A DNA stretch of 64,000 bases from Vibrio breoganii (GTDB lineage: Bacteria > Pseudomonadota > Gammaproteobacteria > Enterobacterales > Vibrionaceae): NCBI RefSeq assembly GCF_001677275.1, contig NZ_CP016178.1, forward strand, positions 806,001 through 870,000, in the 5' to 3' direction. The first letter of the stretch is position 1, and each line of letters starts with the position of its first letter. This document shows, one piece after another, positions 57,378-64,000 of this stretch. Both the position numbers and the translations under genes were made by a program. The notes under the pieces were generated by a model, which did not search any database, was not told the DNA's origin, and worked only from the letters and a program-made list of their open reading frames with translations.

Positions 57378-57402
57378 TTGTTGGCATCGTAAGGCAATAC
57401 AC

Positions 57403-57430
57403 AAAGGCTCGGTCAGTTGACCGAGCCTTT
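57403..57430. terminator. Terminator after the CBM48 gene
   Basis: AAAGGCTCGGTCA (57403-57415), loop GT, TGACCGAGCCTTT (57418-57430), then a U-run. It also faces the convergent TSUP gene. Confidence 0.93.
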
Positions 57431-57452
57431 TTCGTGTGCGACATAAAACAGT

Positions 57453-58226
57453 CTATAGATAAGTGCTATAGAAGAAATAGACCGTTATTGAAACGCTGAT
57501 CACTATGACAATGTTCTTTACCCATATCTGTGGAAGCCTACGGGAAATATGCGCCGCATAGTATCCACCGACCAATGTGCCAACCAACACCACTAACGTT
57601 GCGTGCCAATCAATAGCCCCTTGAACAATAAAAATAACAATAGCCGTTAGCGACACACCACATGAGATTAGCAGCTTAACGCCATTCATAACGTTGATGT
57701 CACGATAGCCAGCGATGACCAGAAAGCTGAGTGATATGATCCCAAGACCAGCATTAAAGAAGCCACCATAAGTGGCCACCACCAGCAAACCAACCCATAT
57801 CAAGATCTGCCCTACCTGAGAGGCATGTTTGTAACGATTCGCTGTGGCCTGCAACAGTTGATTGAATTTAGGTCCGACAATAAAGAGCACAGTCGCAAAC
57901 AGCAAAAGCCAAGGAACCACCTTTAAAAATGTATTCTCCTCGACGGTCATCAATGACCAAGCCCCGAGCCCTCCTCCTAACACGCTAAACAGTATGATCT
58001 TAGGCAGGTTTTGCTTGTCTTTGGCTATATCGTCTTTGAACGCGTACGCACCACTTAGGTATCCAGCGGTAGATGCGAGGGTATTGCTGGCATTGGCCAT
58101 TACCGGAGGGACACCACTTAGCATTAGCGCAGGAAAGGTGACAAAGCTGCCTCCTCCCGCGATGGAGTTCATCACGCCGCCAATCACGCCTGCGATAAAC
58201 AATAAAACCAACTCTAATATTCCCAC
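57453..58226 (-). CDS. TSUP-family (TauE/SafE) permease
   Basis: A 257-residue inner-membrane protein with about eight segments in two repeats. The N-terminus IGGVMNSIAGGGSFVTFPALML is the first TSUP motif, and the second half has TYGGFFNAGLGIISLSFLVI. The family moves small anions such as sulfite or sulfoacetate. The gene lies just downstream of the beta-mannosidase gene, 30 bases apart on the same strand, so cotranscription is possible but the functional link is unclear. Confidence 0.9.
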   Translation of the reverse strand: MGILELVLLFIAGVIGGVMNSIAGGGSFVTFPALMLSGVPPVMANASNTLASTAGYLSGAYAFKDDIAKDKQNLPKIILFSVLGGGLGAWSLMTVEENTFLKVVPWLLLFATVLFIVGPKFNQLLQATANRYKHASQVGQILIWVGLLVVATYGGFFNAGLGIISLSFLVIAGYRDINVMNGVKLLISCGVSLTAIVIFIVQGAIDWHATLVVLVGTLVGGYYAAHISRRLPQIWVKNIVIVISVSITVYFFYSTYL

Positions 58227-58256
58227 TTAACATCCCTTAGGCAATGGTTACATACT

Positions 58257-60671
58257 TTAATAGCTGTTCGATAGGTCGTACACTCGCAGAGTCTCCAGCA
58301 TCAATGCCTGGTCTTCTCCAAGATAGCGTACCTTCTTGTTTTCATACGGTAGCAAGGTAAAGCTAGAGTCAGAGAAGCGCCCTGCTCCATCATGCTCTAA
58401 ATGCACGAAAAAGGCCGGCTTATCTGTTGATAGCAAAATTGAATCACCATCCGCTTCAACCTGTATATTGGCACGCTGCAGATCTAGAGATTTGAATTTA
58501 GGGGACGTAAACCAAGTGTTCTGGTTTACTCCACTCTCTGTCTCTATGCTCACATGGAAAAAGCTGTTGTGTTGGTCGTTTTCCCACTCAGCCTTTGGCA
58601 GTTGCCACGCAACCATATTTTGATCGGCCTGAAGGTTGAGATCGAGAGGCCATTCGCCGAGAACCTCACCATGCCAATCAACTCGAACAACACGTCCTGT
58701 GACTTGTTTATTCTCACGACTGTTATTACTTAAATGCAAAGTAATCGCCTCGTCGGTCTCCACAAAAGGACAATACACCGGGGAATAAAAGCGCTTGGCA
58801 TGATAGTGCAGTTGCTTCCAGCGCCCCGAATACTCAATACTAGACCAAGAACTTACTGGCCAATTATCATTCAATTGCCAGTACAGCATTCCACGACAAA
58901 TTGGACTTTGTGCGCGCCAATACTCACAACCCGTCTTGATGGCTATCGCCTGCTGCACTTGACTAAGATACAACATCTGCTCAAACCCCTTAGGGAAGCG
59001 AAAATAGCGAGTAAACATCTCTGTGATAATGCTATTGCCACTGTCGTTTTTTTGATGGCTTTCAAATGTGGGTGAAGTCACATTCCAATCGCTCTCAGGC
59101 ACAAAGGTTTTCACCTCGGCAAACGACGGCCATGACTGGAAGCCAAACTCAGAGCAAAATCGTGGCTTGATGCCAAGGTAAGCATCAAAAGAGCCACCAG
59201 AGTGCCAGACATCCCAAAAATGCATATCACCTCGGTTGTCCTCGTGCCATGCATCACCAAAGTCGAGCCCGCCATTGCAGGGTGAACTTGGCCAAAAACA
59301 GCGAGATGGGTCTTCTTTTGCAATGATCTCATGTAATTTATGGTTCAAGCGGTCATAGTTAACCGCGTATTTATCACGATTGTTTCGTGATTCTTCGTAC
59401 CAGTTTAATGCGCCGATTACCTCGTTGTCGCCGCACCACATAGCAATACAGGTATGGTCTCGAAGCCTTTTAATTTGGTCGCGTATTTCAGGCTCTACGT
59501 CAGCGATAAACTCAGGCGTTGACGGGTACAACGAGCAGGCAAACATCATATCCTGCCATACTAAAAGACCTAGCTCATCGCACAAATCATAGAAATAATC
59601 AGACTCATACTGGCCACCACCCCAAACTCGAATCATGTTCATATTGGCATCTACTGCGCTGCGCAGTAGCGTTTCATAACGCTCTGTAGTCTGCTTGGAC
59701 GGCATCGCATCCACTGGGATCCAGTTCGCCCCTTTAGCCATAATAGGAAAGCCATTGACCCTAAACTCCATCGCAGAGCCAACGCTATCCGTTTCGTTAT
59801 TGAGTTCTAAGCGACGCAGTCCAACCCGCTTAACAATCTCCTGTTCATCCACGCTCACGCGAAGTTGATACAGAGGTTGCTCACCATAACCTACAGGCCA
59901 CCACAACTCGGGGGACGCTTCATAAAATCGCGCAGTCGTTTCACCTTCTACCGAAGATAGTATGGTCGTGCTTTGAGAGCCAAAACTAATCTCAATCGGT
60001 ACTCCCGCGACCGCTTGATGAGCAACGGTTACCAATACTTCAACGCTACCATCAGGTAGCCAGTTTTGCTCTGTCTGAACCTGCTGTAAACGAAGTTTGT
60101 TAATCGGTTGAATCTTTATGGAGTCATAAATGCCTGATACCACCAAACAGATACCCCAATCCCAGCCAGAATGGCACTGGGTCTTTCGTATAAGATTCAT
60201 GTGGGGCAGTTGATTATTTGCGCCCATTGAGGAAGGAATCGGAAAAGGTAGCTGCTCTGCTCTGCGTTTGGCTTCTGTATCCACCCTTGCAAAATGGACC
60301 TGCATTCGATTTTCGCCTTCAATTAGAAACGGCTTCAGATCAATTCGATGAATTCGAAACATGTTACTAGTAGTGAAGACGGTTTCACCATTGACCACAA
60401 ATGTCGCTAAGGTATCGACTCTACTCACATGCAAATCTAAAGACTGGCAAGCTAATTGCTGTGCTGAAACGTCAAAAGTGCGCTCGATTAGCCATTCACA
60501 CTCAGCCACCCACTGCACGTCCTTTTCATTTACCCCGTCATAAGGATTCTCGATAATCTCAGCATTCATCAGGGCGTGATAATTGTCGCCCGGCATTGTG
60601 ATTGGAACTGAAATTTCAGGGCGTTGGGGAGATGAAAGAGACCAGTCTCCATCTAAGCTAATCGTTGACAT
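58257..60671 (-). CDS. Glycoside hydrolase family 2 beta-mannosidase
   Basis: An 804-residue GH2 enzyme with N-terminal sugar-binding and Ig-like domains (LDGDWSLSSPQ, LQVHF-like strands) and a central TIM barrel. The acid/base Glu is in AMWCGDNEV, and the nucleophile Glu in RFCSEFGFQSWPS, as in beta-mannosidases. It hydrolyses beta-1,4-mannosides. No signal peptide is seen, so it works in the cytosol on imported oligosaccharides. No transporter for mannan is in the window. The ATG is at 60669-60671. Confidence 0.9.
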   Translation of the reverse strand: MSTISLDGDWSLSSPQRPEISVPITMPGDNYHALMNAEIIENPYDGVNEKDVQWVAECEWLIERTFDVSAQQLACQSLDLHVSRVDTLATFVVNGETVFTTSNMFRIHRIDLKPFLIEGENRMQVHFARVDTEAKRRAEQLPFPIPSSMGANNQLPHMNLIRKTQCHSGWDWGICLVVSGIYDSIKIQPINKLRLQQVQTEQNWLPDGSVEVLVTVAHQAVAGVPIEISFGSQSTTILSSVEGETTARFYEASPELWWPVGYGEQPLYQLRVSVDEQEIVKRVGLRRLELNNETDSVGSAMEFRVNGFPIMAKGANWIPVDAMPSKQTTERYETLLRSAVDANMNMIRVWGGGQYESDYFYDLCDELGLLVWQDMMFACSLYPSTPEFIADVEPEIRDQIKRLRDHTCIAMWCGDNEVIGALNWYEESRNNRDKYAVNYDRLNHKLHEIIAKEDPSRCFWPSSPCNGGLDFGDAWHEDNRGDMHFWDVWHSGGSFDAYLGIKPRFCSEFGFQSWPSFAEVKTFVPESDWNVTSPTFESHQKNDSGNSIITEMFTRYFRFPKGFEQMLYLSQVQQAIAIKTGCEYWRAQSPICRGMLYWQLNDNWPVSSWSSIEYSGRWKQLHYHAKRFYSPVYCPFVETDEAITLHLSNNSRENKQVTGRVVRVDWHGEVLGEWPLDLNLQADQNMVAWQLPKAEWENDQHNSFFHVSIETESGVNQNTWFTSPKFKSLDLQRANIQVEADGDSILLSTDKPAFFVHLEHDGAGRFSDSSFTLLPYENKKVRYLGEDQALMLETLRVYDLSNSY

Positions 60672-60845
60672 TCAGGGTCCTCAGTAACTGTATTTAATTC
60701 AGGGAGTGACCGCAGTTTATCGTGTTTAAATATTCGAAGATGTTGTTTTTATGAAAGAAAATATGATGTTGTGAAGCGTGCCACGTTTGCTTTACAAGTA
60801 AGAATTGAAAGGGTTTAGAGCGTCACAATCCTAAAAAATAGTTAT

Positions 60846-60870
60846 AAAAAAACGCCCATTAAAGGACGCT
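60846..60870 (-). terminator. Terminator of the 41-residue gene
   Basis: On the minus strand AGCGTCC pairs, with two G-U pairs, with GGGCGTT, followed by a run of T. It lies 49 bases past the stop of the small gene at 60919-61044. Confidence 0.6.
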
Positions 60871-60918
60871 TATCTGTGAGCAAACTTCTTCGATTCTAGT
60901 GGTTTTGATTGGAATAAT

Positions 60919-61044
60919 TTAGAAAGACAACACATCAATCATAAAGTCAAAGAAACCAATCATATCCTCTGTGAAAAAAGTGCCAATAAGGACAAATGTG
61001 CTACTCACTATCAGCGTTTTTTCTAGAGTTGTTAATTGAGGCAT
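60919..61044 (-). CDS. Predicted 41-residue membrane miniprotein
   Basis: The frame reads MPQLTTLEKTLIVSSTFVLI followed by GTFFTEDMIGFFDFMIDVLSF. A hydrophobic segment (about 10-24) and a second hydrophobic patch at the end suggest a small inner-membrane protein. GGAGAAAGGA lies directly before the ATG, and a terminator follows. It lies between the beta-mannosidase and metT genes. No family recognised, so the call rests on signals rather than homology. Confidence 0.55.
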   Translation of the reverse strand: MPQLTTLEKTLIVSSTFVLIGTFFTEDMIGFFDFMIDVLSF

Positions 61045-61139
61045 TCCTTTCTCCACTGCTCGAGTACGACAAGAGCCACTTTATCTGCATGGCTCTGATG
61101 TCGCTGAATTACTTAGGGCCTGTTGACGACTTTACTAGA

Positions 61140-62456
61140 TTAACGCTTACCTATGATAATGGTCAATGCCGCTGCAATAGCCAAGAAGAAACAATAATAT
61201 GAATTAGCCACCACTGCCAGTGGTGATAAACCAAAGATAGAGCCTAATAATAAAATCTGAGCGCCGTACGGTAATACGCCTTGAATAACGCAAGAATAGA
61301 TATCTAATAAGCTAGCGCTTCGTTTCGCGGATACCTGGTTCTCTTGTGCTAATTCTTTAGCTACGCCACCCGCAACGATAATGGATACCGTATTATTAGC
61401 AGTACAAAGGTTGGTTAGACTCACCACCGAAGCAATACCCATCTCCGCCCCGCGTTGGCTGTTCTTATGGCCACGAATCATTCGACTCACTCGGTCGGTA
61501 ATATACGCCAAGCCGCCTTGCTGCTTCATTAGCGCACTGATGCCGCCAATCAGCATCGACAATAGGAATATCTCCTGCATATTGCCAAAGCCTGTGTAGA
61601 TATCATTTGCAAAGCCGCTCACGGTATAGTCAGTCGTAGATACAAATCCAATTGCTCCTGCTAGCACTATACCTAAACTCAGTACCACGAACACATTCAC
61701 GCCCGATACTGCCAATACCAAGATGGTCAGATAAGGTATCACCTTAATCCAATCTACCGCTTCAACACTCGGCACTTGTGATGCCTTACTATTAATACCA
61801 AACAGCACCAATGCCAAAAGCGCCGCCGGCAAAGCAATACAGATGTTCTCTTTGAACTTATCGCGCATCTGACAGCCTTGCGAGCGAGTCGCCGCTATGG
61901 TGGTATCAGAAATAATCGATAGGTTGTCACCAAACATAGCCCCGCTCAATACAACACCCGCAGTCAGTGCTACGTCCATATCAGCGGCGTTGGCAATTCC
62001 AAGAGCCACAGGCGCAACAGCGGCAATGGTGCCCATAGAGGTACCCATCGATGTAGCAATGAATGCAGAGATTATGAATATGCCAGGCAAGATAAGCGCT
62101 GTTGGGATCATCGTCAGTCCCAGATTTACCGTCGCTTCTACACCGCCAGTCGCACTCGCTACAGCGGCAAATGCACCGGCTAGCAAGTAGATAACACACA
62201 TAGCGATAATGTCAGTATGCCCAACACCTCGCAAAAATTGTTCGATAGCGGTATTCAGCTTGTCTTTGCTTAACACAATACCCAACACAACAGCAGGCAA
62301 AGCTGCTACCGGCGCTGGCAATTGATAAAACGCCATCTCCACTTCTTGAAGCGTCATATAGACACCCGTACCAATGAAAAGTGCTAGGAATAAAAACAGG
62401 GGTAATAACGCCTTAAAAGAAGGCGATATAGAAGTAGAGGGAGTAGCGTCAGACAT
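61140..62456 (-). CDS. metT: NhaC-type transporter, probable methionine transporter MetT
   Basis: A 438-residue inner-membrane protein (from MSDATPSTS at 62456) with about eleven segments and the NhaC pattern SGAMFGDNLSIISDTTIAATRSQG. NhaC proteins were first described as Na+/H+ antiporters, but a MetJ-controlled branch was assigned as methionine transporter MetT by comparative genomics. Here three MetJ-box units lie about 60 bases upstream, which supports that assignment. The substrate has not been shown for this protein. Confidence 0.75.
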   Translation of the reverse strand: MSDATPSTSISPSFKALLPLFLFLALFIGTGVYMTLQEVEMAFYQLPAPVAALPAVVLGIVLSKDKLNTAIEQFLRGVGHTDIIAMCVIYLLAGAFAAVASATGGVEATVNLGLTMIPTALILPGIFIISAFIATSMGTSMGTIAAVAPVALGIANAADMDVALTAGVVLSGAMFGDNLSIISDTTIAATRSQGCQMRDKFKENICIALPAALLALVLFGINSKASQVPSVEAVDWIKVIPYLTILVLAVSGVNVFVVLSLGIVLAGAIGFVSTTDYTVSGFANDIYTGFGNMQEIFLLSMLIGGISALMKQQGGLAYITDRVSRMIRGHKNSQRGAEMGIASVVSLTNLCTANNTVSIIVAGGVAKELAQENQVSAKRSASLLDIYSCVIQGVLPYGAQILLLGSIFGLSPLAVVANSYYCFFLAIAAALTIIIGKR

Positions 62457-62514
62457 GTTACCAAGATCACAAAAACAAAAGAGCGCGTAGACTAGTGGCA
62501 TACCGCCACATTGT

Positions 62515-62538
62515 CAACGTCTAGACGTCTAAACTTCC
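62515..62538. promoter_or_regulatory. Tandem MetJ boxes upstream of metT
   Basis: Three adjoining 8-bp units: CAACGTCT (62515), AGACGTCT (62523, a perfect met box), AAACTTCC (62531). MetJ binds tandem AGACGTCT boxes cooperatively and represses methionine genes. The site lies before the metT start. Confidence 0.8.
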
Positions 62539-62565
62539 ATGAATTCAGATTATGCTAAAAAAGGT

Positions 62566-62675
62566 GTCATCCTCGAAGTCTTTAATCTAGGATGACGACG
62601 TTTGAGAAAGGTGAGCCTAGTCCAACAAGGACCGATTCACGTCATTCTGGAAACTATAAAATAGTTATCCAGAAT
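62566..62675. repeat. Two long inverted repeats upstream of metT
   Basis: First: GTCATCCT (62566-62573) with AGGATGAC (62589-62596). Second: ATTCTGGA (62644-62651) with TCCAGAAT (62668-62675), extended inward by AACTAT/ATAGTT. Both begin GTCAT and look like extragenic palindromes of the REP type. No coding sequence is seen at 62541-62936 apart from this. Confidence 0.45.
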
Positions 62676-62699
62676 CTTGGAGCGCACATTTCTGAGTTC

Positions 62700-64000
62700 G
62701 GTAGCATCTAAGATCCTTATATGGACCCCCTCGGTAAATCAACAAAGAATTTGGAAAACAAGTATAGATGCGCACTTATATACGGGCTTTATTGAGGAGC
62801 TACCTCGCCCTAAAATGTAGTCGCACCAGTAGGCTATTTCTCGATATCGGCAAGTCTACTGCCTCGAATCTTATCTAGCTCATACTGGTCGGTCTTACCT
62901 GTCTTACATCGCTCTTCGTTGACTATGCTCGGTCTATCATGACAATTTAATTGGCTGATAGTCCGAATCATTCTTTAATAAAGCATAAGCGGTTCGAACG
63001 GTTTTGTTCGCTAAAGCAATTGCAGCGATCTTTTTTCCTCGCCGTTCGACTAGCGCTTGTAACCACTGCTCTTTGTTTGTTGTCGCTGGACGGTTTAATA
63101 CATGAGTGATAACGGAAAGCGCTCCTTGAAATAAAATTGAACGAAGTCGCTTATCCGCACTGTACTTAGATATATGTCCAATACGCTCTTTCCCGCCGGA
63201 ACTGTTCTGTTTAGGTGTTAGCCCTATATTAGCGGATGCTTCTCGGCCATTAGAAAAGTTTTCACCTCGCCCTAATCGTAACGCTAACCCTAGCGCCCCT
63301 AACGGACCGACCCCTTCTAGCTTCATCAGCTTTTTGCAAATATGATGCGACTTAACCAAAGATTCGAGCTGCCTATCTAGTTCTTGCAAGTGTTCAATTT
63401 GGCACAATAAATGTGACCATGACCTGTGTAGCGCCGTTCTAAAACTATCAGGTAAAGAGTTATCAGCATCTTCTAGGATGAAAGGGATTTCCTTTCTTAA
63501 CTTAGATAGGCCTTGCGGTAGAATAACTCCGAACTCAGCTAATACTCCTCGCATCTGGTTACTTTGTGCGACTAGTTGAACCTTAGCCAAGTGTCGCATA
63601 CGCTCTAACGATTGAAGTGCCTGCTCCTCAGTTGAGTGAATATGAGTACCATGGATGTGCTCTTGCTGTGCTGCAACACCAATGGCTAAAGCATCATTCC
63701 TATCTGTCTTTTGCTTGGTTTGAAATGCTTTTACGGCTCTGGCGTTGATGACTTTTACAATGTGGCCTGCGCTAATTGCGAATCGAGCCCAGTAGTGTGC
63801 ACTGCCACAGGCTTCCATAGCCACGAGGGCTTGTTTTTCATTTATCAGAATTTCTTTGAGTTTTGCTCGACTGACTTCGCGGTTGTAAATGACTTTTCCG
63901 TTAGGGCAGAGTTTGCAAACTTGGAATACATTCTTTGCTAAATCAATAGCTAATAGATTAGGCTTAGTCATGTATGGGCTCCTTTGGCTAATCTTTAGTC
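62700..64000 (-). mobile_element. IS110-family (IS1111-type) element, right part of the window
   Basis: The transposase is intact, but the ends are not resolved: the 5' end of the element is cut by the window edge after 29 bases and the 3' end lies somewhere between about 62700 and 62936. IS110-family elements have no long terminal inverted repeats and leave little duplication. The 3' non-coding stretch is where IS1111-type elements can encode their bridge RNA. Confidence 0.6.
62937..63971 (-). CDS. IS110-family transposase (IS1111-like)
   Basis: A 344-residue DEDD-type recombinase starting MTKPNLLAIDLAKNVFQVCK. The RuvC-like N-terminal domain shows AIDLAKN (D), AMEACGSAHYW (E) and KTDRNDALAIG (D, D). 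The C-terminal transposase_20 domain has LEGVGPLGALGLALRLGRGENF and QNSSGGKERIGHISKYSADKRLR, holding the catalytic Ser region. The opening AIDLAKNVFQ is typical of the IS1111/IS1328 subgroup. It inserts circular intermediates using a bridge RNA. Confidence 0.93.
   Translation of the reverse strand: MTKPNLLAIDLAKNVFQVCKLCPNGKVIYNREVSRAKLKEILINEKQALVAMEACGSAHYWARFAISAGHIVKVINARAVKAFQTKQKTDRNDALAIGVAAQQEHIHGTHIHSTEEQALQSLERMRHLAKVQLVAQSNQMRGVLAEFGVILPQGLSKLRKEIPFILEDADNSLPDSFRTALHRSWSHLLCQIEHLQELDRQLESLVKSHHICKKLMKLEGVGPLGALGLALRLGRGENFSNGREASANIGLTPKQNSSGGKERIGHISKYSADKRLRSILFQGALSVITHVLNRPATTNKEQWLQALVERRGKKIAAIALANKTVRTAYALLKNDSDYQPIKLS

Noticed and set aside
60996..61202. Open frame between the mannosidase and metT
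   Set aside because: On the plus strand opposite the small miniprotein gene and the end of metT, with no ribosome binding site and no recognised family.

Overview
This window looks like Vibrionaceae DNA, most likely a Vibrio. The evidence is the moderate GC content, the gene families (tdh-kbl beside a LysR gene, NhaC-type metT with MetJ boxes, a giant RTX adhesin with a VCA0849-type C-terminus, a nadD-like/nadE pair, a cspA-family gene) and the Vibrio-like protein sequences. Several of these genes lie on chromosome II in V. cholerae, as far as I recall, so a secondary-chromosome origin is plausible but not proven. No rRNA, tRNA, CRISPR array or integron attC array was seen.

Layout. 1-3.9 kb is a disturbed accessory stretch: a partial yghU, a DUF3820 gene, an exported-protein gene cut by an IS3-family element, gene remnants, an unknown ORF and a decayed DUF1272 gene. 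3.9-9.9 kb holds an EamA transporter behind a perfect 21-bp operator-like dyad, the threonine-degrading kbl-tdh operon with a divergent LysR gene, and a GH1 6-phospho-beta-glucosidase. 10.1-13.8 kb is a three-gene operon (TackOD1/degenerate GGDEF protein, GT2 membrane glycosyltransferase, HlyD-like adaptor) that looks like a poorly described polysaccharide synthesis/export system. 14-33 kb is mostly housekeeping: ybjQ, two K+ channels, NUDIX, OsmC, cold-shock protein, yaeQ, AI-2E transporter, ppiC, TetR with DUF406, an acyltransferase, nadD-like/nadE, MOSC, pyrC, glpK, glgC, a PstS-like protein, MaoC and a methyltransferase. 33.4-35.7 kb is a Lon-like protease.

36-55.2 kb is one gene for a 6427-residue LapA-like adhesin: an N-terminal retention module with a poly-Ala/Gly candidate LapG site, 24 repeats of about 138 residues, further Ig-like domains, five tandem-95-type repeats, a few RTX nonapeptides and a type I secretion signal. 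Its repeats show higher-order block duplication. About 1.2 kb of apparently non-coding DNA precedes it.

56.4-64 kb carries a small unknown gene, a stand-alone CBM48 glycogen-binding protein, a TSUP permease, a GH2 beta-mannosidase, an unannotated 41-residue membrane miniprotein, a MetJ-controlled NhaC-type transporter (metT) and an IS110/IS1111-type transposase at the right edge.

The genes join into a few themes: carbohydrate use and storage (GH1, GH2, glgC, CBM48, glpK), amino-acid metabolism (tdh/kbl, metT), NAD and pyrimidine synthesis (nadD-like/nadE, pyrC), and surface attachment (giant adhesin, GT2 operon). Many genes end in strong hairpin terminators.
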